From Lamellibrachia satsuma (Eukaryota; Annelida; Polychaeta; Sabellida; Siboglinidae), in the NCBI GenBank assembly GCA_033239005.1, contig BSQZ01000034.1:1737001-1801000 (forward strand): a DNA stretch of 64,000 nt, written 5' to 3'. Within the stretch, counting starts at the first letter, position 1. The number at the start of each line of letters is the position of its first letter. The notes under the pieces were generated by a model. The model made no database searches. It saw only the letters and a program-made list of their open reading frames with translations, and was not told the DNA's origin. The position numbers were made by a program, and so were the translations under genes. Shown here piece by piece: positions 23,306 to 34,580 of the stretch.

Positions 23306-24684
23306 CATTTAAAAAATATTTGTAAATATAACTGAACTTGACAGGCCTGCACGAATGTTGATGTCTTATAAATTGTCAATTGATGGTTTTATTTCATGGC
23401 TGTAATTTAATGTAATTAATTAATTTATAGTTGTTTCTTGTGTTTTTACGATTTGTAAATTGATTGATGTTAATAGAGGTGCAATGACATTATTTATGTG
23501 TGTATTTATTGATGCTATATGTTGTTTATCTATTGTTCGTCTATTTTATCTTACGTTATATTTTATCTTACGTTATATTTTATCTTACGTTATATAACTG
23601 TCGGTGTAAGTTTGTATATGAAATTGAAAATCACGCTATAAACGTCACCACCGTGAAAAACAGCGTTGACAACGACTACTACATGCAGGGACGGTATGTA
23701 CCCTCCTGTCCCAACATGCGCACGTTTTATGCTATACATATGCATTAGCAAGTTTTGGACATCCTGGTCTGAACGCCACTGTATTTGCCCGTGTTTGCAA
23801 ACGGCAGTTAATCAAATGACGAATGTCCTTCTTGCTGTCGGGCGTGTTTACTGATGCTGTAATGCAGAGACAGTCGTTAACATGTCAACATATTATGTTC
23901 ATACAACATGCTGGGCCTGTGTCATTCTCAAAACTGTAATGCCAATGTATCAGTTACAAACATTTTAAATACGTAACTTTTCAAAATTCGATTCAAAACT
24001 TCCATTCTATATAATTCTTCTGCGCATGTGCAGGAAATTGTAGCGATGACGAGATGTGTTTGCGCAGAGAGTTGAGCAGCAGCAGAACATTTTTCTTGGA
24101 GTTGTGGATTTTTTCTAGTTTGATAATCCGATGTGTTTGACGCTAAAATACCATAATTTATATGAGGAAGAATTGGATAATTTAACATTATACATTTGTA
24201 TTGTATTTTCATATTTATTTACTGTGAAACCTAATAAACAAAAATCATCTACACAATCAATTGATGTCATAATGAAGTCTGTTCTATTTCAGTGGGGGAT
24301 GCTCTTCGCGGCTTTGTCTTTTACCTTGTAAATACCCTTCTAACTGCGCGTGTTCCCGCATGCGAGCGTGTTTATATAGTAATTTTTCTTAAATGCACGA
24401 ACATTGACTACAGCAAAGATAGTGTTATTGTGACAGGCAACAGGAATTGAATCCAGTAATAGGAAATACTCAAATGCAACACAAAAGACGTGCTTTAATT
24501 TTGATAACAACATGATACGTTCCTCGCGGTGGACATTTCATGAAAACATGCTGTCGTGAGTTCATCGCTGTCATCGTCTTCTTCCCCTTCACCCCGTGCT
24601 TTTTTCGCCCTCTCGACGGGTCACCACTGCTCTTTCGAGATCTCTATCAACGGTACCCTCCATCTTAATGTCGGTCTTCCTCGT
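22166..24684. other. Intergenic, (AT)n at 23238-23303, otherwise nothing recognised
   Basis: AT-rich DNA with a pure AT run of about 66 bases and a short TTTTATCTTACGTTATA triplication near 23545-23597. No exon recognised. Confidence 0.5.
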
Positions 24685-25025
24685 CTCCTTCTACCACCTC
24701 CTTCTACCACCTCCTTCCACCACCTCCTTCCATCACCTCCTTCCACCACCTCCTTCCACCACTTCCTTCCACCACCTCCTTCCACCACCTCCTTCCACCA
24801 CCTCCTTCTACCACCTCCTTATACCACCTCCTTCCACCACCTCCTTCCACCACCTCCTTCTACCACCTCCTTATACCACCTCCTTCTACCACCTCCTTCC
24901 ACCACCTCCTTCCACCACCTCCTTCCACCACCTCCTTCTACCACCTCCTTCTACCACCTCCTTCCACCACCTCCTTATACCACCTCCTTCCACCACCTCC
25001 TTATACCACCTCCTTATACCACCTC
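24685..25025. repeat. 13-bp minisatellite, about 26 copies
   Basis: Unit CCTCCTTCYACCA. A 13-bp period cycles through all three frames and gives long STTSFHHLLPPP-type frames that are repeat artefacts. Confidence 0.93.
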
Positions 25026-25315
25026 AGAGCAGAACAGGTTAATGACGTTGACAGAACTGCGTGCAAGTTTTGCGCTCTAGGGAAATCCTAAACGCACCAT
25101 ATACTCAGGGAAAATGATTGTATGCTGGTTGGGCTGAAGCCATTTGTGATTGTTGGAAACGTGTCGCCAGTAAGTAAACATTACCAGTCCAATACTCAAC
25201 GCCTACGTATCGTTACATGAATATTCCAGTGTTCTCAGTCTAAATTTAGTTACAGGCTACATACGTGTTCGGTACATTTTCACTCGCGCACTCTTGTAAC
25301 CTTGGGCTCTGCGTG

Positions 25316-25440
25316 GTCCTCATTGACTAGGGCTCAGCGTGTTACTCGTGAACTCGGCGTGGTACTCATGGACTTGGACTCGGCGTGGTATTCATGGACT
25401 TGGACTCCGCGTGGTACTCATTGACTTGGACTCGGGCTTC
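25316..25440. repeat. About 30-bp imperfect tandem repeat, 3-4 copies
   Basis: Units containing ACTCGGCGTGGTACTCATGG / ACTTGG. Low copy, imperfect. Confidence 0.75.
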
Positions 25441-26079
25441 GGGCTTCTCACGTCATACCGCCAACCATGGCACTCACGTGGTCACTGTGGAACGATGCAG
25501 CACTGACAGGCCTTGACAGGCACTGACAGGCCTTGATTTAACATGAGCAAATCGTCGTGTGTTATTGGAAATATCAACTACACACATGCGATGAGCCCAC
25601 GAGTGTGGAACGACTAGCCCAAAACGTGTTCCTTCGGCAGTCACCTTAGCGAAACTTTGAAAACAACTGAAACTTTATTTATTTCGCCGTCACTATCTGC
25701 CATGATATAAACACTTATTTCCAGATGTAAGCCAGATTACTTGCTATTTTGAAATATTGGTTATTTACTTTACAAAATCACCAAAATTACGCACCTCATC
25801 CACTGCAACGCTCGAGTTCTAACAGTGGTTTTATTGAGTAACGATTTTTTTCAAACCATAGCTATTGAGAATGCTTAACCAGGTGATTTACCAGGAAACA
25901 AAAGAGAGAGTCAGCGACGGTAGAGCATAAGTCCTGCAGACAGAAACAACTGCATCGTAGACTGTGTGGGAGCGAAGGTGATATAAAGAGTGATCAACAG
26001 AAAGGCAAGATGGACTAAAGAGGCCATATGGACCAGAAAGACGATTCCAATCATGAATCGAAACGAAGGGGAGTACCGA

Positions 26080-26198
26080 CTGAGCACGGGTGTGTGGCAC
26101 GGCCTGCTTGCCAAGACAACTGGTGAGCAGAGGAAGAACTGAGCACGGGTGTGTGGCACGGCCTGCTTGCCAAGACAACTGGTGAGCAGAGGAAGAAC
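26080..26198. repeat. 59-bp direct tandem duplication
   Basis: The block beginning CTGAGCACGGGTGTGTGGCA and ending GAGGAAGAA occurs twice head to tail without visible differences. Confidence 0.93.
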
Positions 26199-26290
26199 TA
26201 ATCGTCTCAGAATTCCTGATGAAGACTGGCGATGGCAGCCGAACCGTTGCGAATAAATAATCTCAACAGTTGTGGTTTGAAGAAAATCGT
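26199..26290 (+). mobile_element. Possible Penelope-like element 3' end
   Basis: The segment CCTGATGAAGACTGGCGATG with GCAGCCGAACCGTTGCGAAT soon after resembles the conserved CTGATGA...GAAACGTTG tail found near ends of Penelope-like elements, where it is related to hammerhead ribozymes. Here the GAAA box reads GAAC. No reverse-transcriptase sequence is recognised nearby. Tentative. Confidence 0.3.
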
Positions 26291-26404
26291 TGCTCATGTA
26301 TATCTACCAACTTGATGAATATTTTCACGAGTGGTTTTACTCTTTAACAATCACATATCTATATCAATACGTGTGCGTGCAAGTGTGCTATACTTGTTAA
26401 TAAA

Positions 26405-26651
26405 CTCCAACGTGTCACATCGCAACAAGGCACTCTCAATTCCACTGTGTCAAATCGCAACAAGGCACTCTCAACTCCAATGTGTCACATCGCAACAAGG
26501 CACTCTCAATTCCAATGTGTCACATCGCAACAAGGCCCCCTCAACTCCAATGTGTCACATCGCAACAAGGCACTCTCAACTTCAATGTGTCACATCGCAA
26601 CAAGGCCCCCTCAATTATAATGTGTCACATCGCAACAAGGCCCTCTCAACT
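26405..26651. repeat. 35-bp minisatellite, about 7 copies
   Basis: Unit CTCCAATGTGTCACATCGCA plus ACAAGGCACTCTCAA with small variants. Confidence 0.95.
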
Positions 26652-27122
26652 CAAGACTACTCCCGGTGATTCCCGTTTCCAGACATACACACCTCATTTG
26701 TGTCATACAACCCTGTGCCAGACCTGAATCGTACAGGATGTCATTCTTCCCCAGAACTGTCGTGAACTAGAATACTAGCTCCCATCTTCAAAGTGAAACA
26801 CACACGCACTTTTACCCTTTTATTTGTACACGTTTTCTATGTTTAATACTTTTTACGTACATCGTCAGCACTGACCTCTATTATCGCATGTTTTCTCATT
26901 CCCTTCACGCAATGGGCATTCATCTCTAACCCATACACAGAGATCAGTGGTTGGAATCTTCGGCTTATCATCGATATGCGCTCTCCATCAGAGTGCAACT
27001 AGTTGCGACGTCGTTTTACTGATTTCTTCAACAACGTCACAGTCGCGTCATACACCGGAAAGGAGACGACGTACCGAGGAGCATGACGCCCTACCTCGCG
27101 GCCACTACCGTTCTGCTTCTAG

Positions 27123-28603
27123 CCCTCAACCGAACGTGGAAAGAATACGAAACTGGTTTCGGAGTGCCGGGAAAGCAATGGCTCGGCTTGAAGCAACTGC
27201 ACAGACTGGCCACGCGAACCGGTCACGTGCTGAGGACAATTATACTAGCGTCAGTCATGTGTATAATTACAATAATTTTTGGGTAGACAGGGCGGACAAT
27301 AAATACGTGCTGCACTTAGGACCCGAATTACGGAACCAGGTTGATATATTCAAAAAGTCAAAGGGCAAGCTATTCTCGACGGCAGACTACGACAACTCGG
27401 AGTTCGGGAACTGTGGGGTTCGCTTCGGGGGCGGCTGGTGGTTCGGGGACTAGCAACTTCAGCGAGATGATTAACCTGAGCGGAGGACCAGCAACTTCAG
27501 CGAGATGATTAACCTGAGCGGAGGACCAGCAACTTCAGCGAGATGATTAACCTGAGTGGAGGACCAGCAACTTCAGCGAGATGATTAACCTAAGCGGAGG
27601 ACCAGCAACTTCAGCGAGATGATTAACCTGAGCGGAGGACCAGCAACTTCAGCGAGATGATTAACCTGAGTGGAGGACCAGCAACTTCAGCGAGATGATT
27701 AACCTGAGCGGAGGACCAGCAACTTCAGCGAGATGATTAACTTGAGCGGAGGACCAGCAACTTCAGCGAGATGATCAACCTGAGTGGAGGACCAGCAACT
27801 TCAGCGAGATGATCAACCTGAGTGGAGGACCAGCAACATCAGCGAGATGATTAACCTGAGTGGACGCCACAACGCTCGCAACGACACGAAGGTATTCACG
27901 CTGGGCTATACAGTTCTACTAGCTGACATGCTGATCCGACCCGAACACTTTAACCCTAACAGTAGCAACTGCGACGATGCTTGTCTTCGTGGTGGCAGGT
28001 GTCACCGAAAGGCAGACAACCAGTCGTACTTCTGCAGCTGCGCTGCCAGGTTTACGGGTCATCAATGCGGTCGTCGAGGCTGCCATGTAGACCCGTGCAA
28101 GAATGGCGGAACGTGTATGTCGGATGGTGAGTGCGTTTATCCGACCACGCCACAGTAGTGCAACGGTGACATCGTCGACGGATTTTGCAAGAACGTGCGA
28201 CAGCATAGTCTGTCTCAATGGCGGTTCGTGTATCGGACAGAACACCTGCCGGTGTGCGGGCGACTTCCAAGCCCCAACGTGTTCGGAGTCCGTCAAACAA
28301 CAAGAACACTCGAAAAGGCGGAAAACACAGCCGGATAGTAAAGACAGTGTCGGCCTGGTTTTGATATTGTTTGTTTTTGTCCCGCTGATTTCTTTGGGTA
28401 TTTGTTCGTTTGTGTTATATTTCTTGGCGGATTTTACGAAAGGAGAGAAAGGCCCGGGTAGCGACGATGAAAGGCCTTTAGTATCTAAACAGAAAAGCAG
28501 ACACAAAGGTAAAAAGAACAAAGGAAAAGAAGGAAAACGTTCGACCAACGGCGAAAGAAAAAGAACGGTCACAATTGTTATTTTAAGTAAAAAAAATAAC
28601 TGA
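27123..28603 (+). pseudogene. Fibrinogen-domain/EGF/transmembrane protein, broken
   Basis: From 27123, after a good acceptor (TTCTGCTTCTAG), translation gives the central and C-terminal fibrinogen-related domain: LNRTWKEYETGFGVPGKQW, GLKQLHRLATRTGHVLR, then in another frame NNFWVDRADNKYVLHLG and GNCGVRFGGGWWFGD, then INLSGRHNARND and VLLADMLIRP. EGF-like repeats follow (CLRGGRC...FCSCAARFTGHQC; PCKNGGTCMSDGEC; CLNGGSCIGQNTCRC), then a transmembrane helix (about 28350-28430) and a Lys/Arg-rich tail ending at 28603. Lesions: a frameshift near 27225, a frame break near 27450, ten extra 38-bp units, TAG at 28156-28158, a Cys-to-Tyr in EGF2, and a frameshift near 28190. The N-terminal half of the domain was not found. 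Such receptors often serve in recognition or adhesion. Assembly error could explain some lesions. Confidence 0.82.
27452..27869. repeat. 38-bp coding minisatellite, 11 copies
   Basis: Unit begins AGCAACTTCAGCGAGATGAT and ends GGAGGACC. Copies start at 27452 and every 38 bases to 27832, giving exactly ten intervals. It encodes the fibrinogen-domain stretch SNFSEMINLSG. Because 38 is not divisible by three, each added copy shifts the frame and the second copy reads into TGA. Variants (GCGG/GTGG, GATTAA/GATCAA) alternate, suggesting higher-order duplication. Confidence 0.95.
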
Positions 28604-29045
28604 CAAATATGTTGTAGTCGGCAGCCGTAAAGAGAAATTCCGCCGAATCGACATGGCTAGTGGACTCCGAAAATCCGTTGAGTACTGTAATCATCTCTGT
28701 ACCAAATAACCATCAGGACGACAGTTGCCAATAGTAACAATTTACACTTTAATATATCGCAAATATAACAATAAAATAGACATCTAACTATGTATGAAGT
28801 GTGCTTCTTTTCTCGGAAGATCGTCGGTAAAGCAGGATGAACTATGTTTAAGGGAATCAACAACGTTCATTGGTTAACGGAACGACTGTTTTATGGGACA
28901 TTTGCGACACTGAATTGATTAGTATTTATAACATTACAAATCATACCCATACAAAACGTGTTACTATACTATGTTGCTTTCATCACTTGATATTTTCGAA
29001 AATACATGATTTGACGATGAAATATGCTGTTTTGACCACACACAC
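28604..29045. other. 3' flank of the pseudogene, nothing recognised
   Basis: No exon or repeat identified in these 440 bases. Confidence 0.5.
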
Positions 29046-29252
29046 ACTTCCTCTCGGAGCAACGCAAGGATGAATGGGAGTGGTATCTATGTCACATTTA
29101 CGTAAACAGGGAGTGATTCCGTTCCAACGAATGTATTTGATACGACAGTACACAGCTGATTATGTTATTCGTGATTACGTTAAGCAGAGTTCACCGATCT
29201 TCAAAATACGCCAACTTAAGGTGTTTTCTGTGTAACGTGGCCATTTTCACAC
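29046..29252 (+). pseudogene. Inverted duplicate of lysyl oxidase-like exon 6 end plus intron 6
   Basis: The plus strand reads GGAGCAACGCAAGGATGAAT then GGGAGTGGTATCTATGTCAC (EQRKDEWEWYLCH). This matches the minus-strand exon 6 end EQRKEDWEWHLCHM at 11894-11945. Homology continues through the intron, from the GTGATTCCGT block to the (AC)n edge, corresponding to about 11562-11730. The microsatellite at 11777-11883 is absent here. The first copper-site His is changed (H to Y) and the donor GTACGT reads TTACGT, so this is a dead fragment. Confidence 0.88.
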
Positions 29253-29354
29253 ACACGCACAGCACGCGCGCACACGCACACGCAACGCACACGCACACGC
29301 AAACGCACGCGCACACGAACACGCACAGGCACACGCACACGCACACGCACACGC

Positions 29355-29386
<32 letters not shown>

Positions 29387-29387
29387 C
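29253..29387. repeat. (AC)n/(ACGC)n microsatellite
   Basis: Irregular CACACG units then pure AC. It abuts the duplicated lysyl oxidase-like fragment. Confidence 0.93.
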
Positions 29388-30192
29388 GTTTTACGTCTTT
29401 AATTGGTAGTTTGAACTATTTAATCATAGCGGCGTAGGTTGAGTGTGTGGCGTGCTGTGAAAGCCTATGGCCACGGCATCCGCATAACGAGACGAGTTAG
29501 CAAGAGGTATCAACTGATGCAATATTCGCCAGTCGCTTCAGATCCCTCGCAGTCTGCCTAGTGATGCCGCTGGTAACTGTGGCTGTGATTGAGTGTTGTG
29601 AAAGAACAGACATCTTACTAACGAATAGTACTCACATATGCTTAACTGGCGGGATTACCCAGCGATGCCCGGATGTATTAGTATTACTGTAACACAATGC
29701 TTTGGGGTAAACAATTGTCCCAACGATGCCCGGGTGTGTTATAGACAAGCGGCAGATTCCGTGGTTCCTTTGTGCAGTCAAATACAGCTATAGCTTGGAC
29801 TCGTATAAACACATCAATATGCATAGTAATTAATGGTTGTCGCATTGCAAAGAATGTCCCCGCGGCAAACAACGCCACAAATACGAAACCGTGGTATCCA
29901 TAGTCATAAATTTTGGTATCCGGCTCGTATCACTGGCGCCACCTACCGCATAAGCTCGAACAAACGCGACCTCTATAGGCGGCAATGGAGTAGACAAACG
30001 GCGTGGAACCATTAAAATCTTTGGTTCTACTTTATTGATTACAGTGGCTTCACGTCCGACTCTCCCTGGTTCGTGTACGGGGCCACCGGACCACAGTTTC
30101 TTGCCGATCAGCCCACAGATGCGGCCGTGATCAGGGGACAACAGGCTATATGCTTTAATATGAAAACCAGGGGCAGGGCGAAACAAAGTTGA
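29388..30192. other. Intergenic, nothing recognised
   Basis: A 167-codon minus-strand frame (29830-30333) runs into the dispersed repeat at 30193-30595 and resembles no family known to me. Confidence 0.45.
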
Positions 30193-30595
30193 AGTCTCGC
30201 CTACCCGACTCTCGCCCGCCTCCGTGAACTCGCCGAGAAGAGTCTGGCTGCGAAGGCGTGGTTTCACTGTGACCCATTCATTTTGTGTAGACGTTACCGT
30301 GAAGCGCCAGCAGCCAATCAGCGTCATTATCAAGATTCCACACTATAAAATTATGTTGCTTTTTATGTTACTTTTCAGTGCTACAGTTGTGTCAACATAA
30401 TAAAAGTTTAAAGTTGATTCGAATTGCATTGTATAAACTGGTAAAAGTTCACTCTTAATTGATGAGTTAGCCAAATGCCCGGATGAGAATCGGGATGCAT
30501 ACATCATTTCCGTGACAATGAAAACTACACTCTGCACCCAGGCGATGATGTGTGCGACAAACGGTGGCGCCACACCAAGGAGCCTGGATAATCGA
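30193..30595. repeat. Dispersed repeat family A, copy 1
   Basis: About 400 bases similar to 53731-54160 in the same orientation: shared blocks GTGAACTCGCCGAGAAGA, GTTTAAAGTTGATTCGAA and GATGAGTTAGCCAAATGCCC. No coding or terminal signature recognised. Confidence 0.85.
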
Positions 30596-31329
30596 GGGTA
30601 ACAAAGTAGGGGCATTCCCTTTAGACCCTTTCATATAACACCCAGTCCTACCGACTCGTTCTACAACCATGTATTATCAACCTACAGCCCGTTACCTTAT
30701 TTATACAGATTATTTCGTCAGGACATTATATATAACATGCTTTCTCTTGGACAAAAGGACAATTTCAATGGTATTTAAGATTAATGTGGTACAATTGATG
30801 ATTCAATGGATACAATTGTCCAAAAAAGACAATTTATTTATGGGGCTCAACGGTGCAATTTCAATTATTAAAAGTGGCATCTTTGTCCACATTACGACAA
30901 TTCGCTAATGGACAAGGACCTATCTTAATAAACAACAAAAATTGTGGTAATTATCTCATTCATAATTAGGATTTTCAATGTGCCGCAAAATGACCTACTC
31001 CATTTTATAGCAATTAACTTTTTATTTTTGTGTTTAATTAACAGATGCTGTGACACGTTAAAGTCCCCTCCTCGGTTCGATTGTTTGCATTTTATATTCA
31101 GTTTGCCAAAATATCAAACCCACCTGCAACAAACAAACAATGGAAACGCTGAAAACACGAATTTCACCCTTGGTGAAATTTCGTAGCTTTGTCATATGAC
31201 CGGCGAGAGGATGGGATCCTGTCAGTGACGTTATCGAATTAGTAGAAATCCAATAAAAAAGCCGTATAATTAATGCGGGTGATACCATCAAAAAGGCAGT
31301 CTTACAGAACAAAGGAAGTGACATTGTCG
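30596..31329. other. Intergenic, nothing recognised
   Basis: AT-rich; several near-repeats of ACAATT/GGACAA but no clear unit. Confidence 0.45.
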
Positions 31330-32000
31330 GTTGTAATTCCCTGGCGGAAAAGACGAGAAACGCTGAGTCATCCCGTTGTTTCTGTAATTAATTTAATGAC
31401 GCTCGTTTGTCACCATCTGGTTCTGTTGATGATTCTCGGCGTTCTCAATTAGTCGTAGACATTAGCTGAGCCGCCTCTCCGCTCGTGGTTCGCGCTGGCC
31501 AAGTGAATCATCTCGTAAAGTGAGAAGAACAAAGACAATATTTATACGCCTATGACGTTCTTGTGTTTCTCTTTCCCTCCGGGAGAACACGTCCTCCCTC
31601 CCGTCTCGTTGTGGTGGGATAACTATGAACCTCAAGGGAAAACTGAGCGTGCTTTTTGACAATGCAATTGAGATGTGTTTCACAGATATTCACTTAACAT
31701 GGTACGACATTATTCAATTCGCCGATATGCACATGTTTCCGTCTGATGCGCATGACATTTATGTTCAGTTCGTTGTGATATGAAATATTGTATTGTTAAA
31801 CATTACATATTTTGTGCATCATTAATTCGAAAAATAGAATCAAAATATGGGAGTCAACATTTTTCAAACATGTCTCTCCCAATCTAGAGAAATCTAGCAG
31901 TGTACGCATTTCATTGGTTGATTATTCAACAACAAAGTTAAGCCATAATATAATGTTAGTTCTGGTGGATCCACCAGGGGTATTATTGGTTCACATTCTG
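31330..32000. repeat. Dispersed repeat family B, copy 1
   Basis: Similar in order and orientation to 37425-38345: shared blocks GCTGAGTCATCCCGTT (ACTGAGTCATCCCGTT in copy 2), TAATTAATTTAATGACG, CCTCCCTCCCGTCTCGTTGT and CTGAGCGTGCTTTTTGACAA. It flanks the GPCR array on its low-coordinate side. Confidence 0.85.
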
Positions 32001-32224
32001 GATTAGACCCAATTATATAGCAGGCATGTGAGATATTCCTTACGGTTGTGTGGGTATTGAACAACGCGTTTTGTATTACGAGATATGGCCTGCATTTGTC
32101 AAATGGCCGCAAGTAACATATCAACAGTTCACAACAAGTCTAAAGAGTGAAGACTGACTCTCGCCTCTATTTCAGTTGTGCGCAGTCGGCTCCTTCTGAG
32201 CATGCGCGGCAAACCAATCTTCTG

Positions 32225-32512
32225 TCGAACCCTGAACGACGTGGCGCCTGCTACGAAGTAGTTGTCAATCGCGCGCTAAGCGGTGCCGTCGGGGGACATG
32301 CGGAGCACGTGCTCGAAGAGACGTCTTCGAGCATTCAGGCCGACTTCCCTGATTGGGCAGCATCTACAACAGCGGTAAAGTGCATCGTTGGTAATGCACT
32401 CTACCTTTTTTGGCCAGTGGATACCGACGATCTGGCGCAAGTGACGACTGTGGTACGTGTCTAGACGGTCCAGCTCAGCCCTCATTATAACAGAAATGTC
32501 GTGAATCATCAT
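32225..32512 (-). mobile_element. LINE reverse-transcriptase tail abutting GPCR 1
   Basis: The minus strand reads HDISVIMRAELDRLDTYHSR, LRQIVGIHWPKKVECITNDA, LYRCCRCCPIREVGL, ARRRLFEHVLRMSPDGTAQ. This is the C-terminal end of a non-LTR reverse transcriptase (W..I.N..LY...PI.E....RR..GHVLRM). Its first base lies essentially at the stop codon of the GPCR at 32514, in the same orientation. Confidence 0.85.
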
Positions 32513-32513
32513 G

Positions 32514-33596
32514 TCATCGCATTTCTATATCGTCTCCGAGGCCCCGTTGGAAGTAGAACCTGCCCGTAACACGAGATGGCAGCCTGCGAACAACTGCCGC
32601 GGTCTCACGTCCGCGCTGGATGCAACTACGATACAAAGCAAATAACTCGCTCCGGAAGTGAGCACCCGTCAGACTGTACAGGAAGAAGTTGATGGCGTGA
32701 TTGACATATCGCAGGAGAAACAGACAGCCTCTCACAACGTCCCAATACGGTGACGTCATTGGATAGTAGCGCTTAATGACGAAAAACGCATTCACGGGAA
32801 CGACACAGACGATGAACGCGAATGATACGCCCAGACACATGAGTGTCGTGCGCGTCGCGGGGTCTATTACAGCCGTCGGCACTAGCCTACAATGTAATTG
32901 TCGTATTATCGCCCAGTTGCAGGCAACGATGGTACAGAGCGGCAAGGCGGCGTTGAGAACGATGTTTATCCATGCTCGGTACTCGTACACATACTCCCGG
33001 TAGCTCAACGGGATGAAGCAATTGGCGCCGACCGAAGAGTTTGCTGTGAAGTCGGACATGAAGACGAAGTCAATGTTTATGGCGAAGGCGGCCACCAACA
33101 GCGCCAAGCAGCACAAGCCGGCGTTGCTCGGCGTACACACACGTAGCTTGAGTAGCGGGAAGCGGATGGCGACACATCGCTCGGCAGTGAACGCGGGAAT
33201 AATCCAAACAGACACGCTTAGTAGTGTGTACTGTACTGGTCTCGTGATGCGACAAGCCCACATACTCGTACGTTCAAGCCAGAACCCCCAAGCGATACCT
33301 GGATAGAACGCCACCGATGCGACCACCAGCACCAGACTGTCCCCGACGGCCAGGGCGGTCAAGTAGACGTTCGCAGAGGTCCGCACCAATCCGTCCCGCC
33401 TCAACACGAGTAACACGAGCGTGTTCCCGACGAGTCCCGTCAGGCACAGCAGCGGCCAGACCCACCGCCATATGTAGGCGCTCAGATCGGGACGAAAGAA
33501 GCTTCCGCTGAAGTTCTCCGTACAGTTGTCTGAAGCTGTGACGACCTCCTCCAAGAACGACGTCACCGTCGACGATAAAGCTGTGTCAGTCGCCAT
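32514..33596 (-). CDS. Rhodopsin-family GPCR 1, intronless, peptide-receptor-like
   Basis: 360-residue seven-helix receptor, intact. Hallmarks: N-glycosylation sites at Asn24 and Asn28; GLVGN58 in TM1; LAVGD86 in TM2; Cys115 and Cys193 for the TM3-ECL2 disulfide; ERC (139-141) in place of DRY; Pro219 in TM5; FIVCVVP267 in TM6 lacking the usual Trp; NHAINFFLY (299-307) in place of NPxxY. The N..NFFLY ending of TM7 is typical of FMRFamide-receptor-like / GPR139-like peptide receptors; ligand unknown. The ATG context ACAATGGCG is shared with copies 2 and 4. First of four tandem paralogues on the minus strand; a LINE tail follows the stop directly. The upstream 550 bases are shared with copies 2 and 4, so regulation is probably shared. 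Confidence 0.92.
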   Translation of the reverse strand: MATDTALSSTVTSFLEEVVTASDNCTENFSGSFFRPDLSAYIWRWVWPLLCLTGLVGNTLVLLVLRRDGLVRTSANVYLTALAVGDSLVLVVASVAFYPGIAWGFWLERTSMWACRITRPVQYTLLSVSVWIIPAFTAERCVAIRFPLLKLRVCTPSNAGLCCLALLVAAFAINIDFVFMSDFTANSSVGANCFIPLSYREYVYEYRAWINIVLNAALPLCTIVACNWAIIRQLHCRLVPTAVIDPATRTTLMCLGVSFAFIVCVVPVNAFFVIKRYYPMTSPYWDVVRGCLFLLRYVNHAINFFLYSLTGAHFRSELFALYRSCIQRGRETAAVVRRLPSRVTGRFYFQRGLGDDIEMR

Positions 33597-34040
33597 TGTC
33601 CGATTTCAAACTTACAAAGCTCGCTACGAGTTAGTTATTTACCCACACCGAACAAAATCGGAAATAATTTCAACAACGACACGAGCACCTGCTTTATAGT
33701 AATACTGAGTTGACTTAGCCACTTGACTTTGAGGACTTCTCGCGTGTGTATGATTCCCCACGGTTACTTCGATGCTTCAATTACGACGACTGAGCTGGAA
33801 TGTTAATTTTATTCGATGACATATCCAACTATATCTTGTGTTGACTTAATAGGAGGAGACTTAATCCGCTCTCCATCACATAACGTTCGAGTCGAACTAC
33901 AAATACGCCCTTGTGAAGACCGCGTGCTATGAATGTGGAGACAAGCATCGTTGTCGTCTATTCACATCACGTCCCTTGTATTTTCTCACTTCTCAGACCC
34001 TTCTTTGTTCCTTCGCATGCGTGGATGCATTCATTCCCTT
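33597..34040. repeat. GPCR upstream flank, duplicated unit copy 1
   Basis: Similar to 40892-41160 and 44681-45225: shared ACTGAGTTGACTTAGCCACT, TTGAGGACTTCTCGCGTGT and GATGCTTCAATT. As it directly precedes each start codon it probably contains the promoter. No TATA box is obvious. Confidence 0.85.
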
Positions 34041-34580
34041 GTTCCTCTGTATAAAGCAACATTTAGACCTCATTTATAATTATGTATACAAGCTTAGAGA
34101 CCATATCGTAAGAAGGATATCGATTCGTTAGAACGAATATAGAGGAGAACAACTAAGATGAGAAACTTTAGTTATGAAGAACGCATAAGAGAATGTGGTT
34201 TAACAACCCTAGAGACAAAGAGGCCAAATAGAAGTTTCAAAGATATTAAATGGGTTTGAAAATATTTATAGAAATATTGTACCTCACTTAAGAAAGATAG
34301 TAGAAATAGAGGACACGAAGTAACATTAGTGAAGGATTAGTCTAGATTGGATATCAGGAAGTACTCGTTCTCACAGAGGACAATAAATGGGTGGAACTGA
34401 TTATCTAAAGATTGTGTAAATGCTAGCGTGAATATGAACAAAAACAAAATTGACAATTATCTCAGGAGGGCGGGTTACACATAGATGAAAAGTTGTTGGA
34501 CTCTCGATAAGCCAATGGCTTCCTTGTCCACTTGCCATCTGGGTGTTTTGCCTTGGCTGGCAATCTTGCTAAGTCTTGTT
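34041..34580 (+). mobile_element. CR1-type LINE 3' end, plus strand
   Basis: Starts CTCTGTATAAAGCAACATTT (LYKATF, the RPHLEY region), then GAACGAATATAGAGGAGAAC (ERIQRRATK-like), TTATGAAGAACGC (LSYEER), and ends with the GCCAATGGCTTCCTTGTCCA tail shared with 4341-4415. Frameshifted. A related copy lies at 45225-45500 in the same position relative to GPCR 4. Confidence 0.85.

Noticed and set aside
24556..25080. 174-codon and 148-codon ORFs rich in STTSFHHLLPPP
   Set aside because: Translations of the 13-bp minisatellite; no start context, homology or splice sites.
26405..26651. CRISPR-like regularly spaced repeats (also 18738-19110 and 54481-54700)
   Set aside because: Units are contiguous without unique spacers and the DNA is animal nuclear; these are minisatellites.
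29830..30333. 167-codon minus-strand ORF
   Set aside because: Overlaps a dispersed repeat whose second copy (53731-54160) does not keep the frame.
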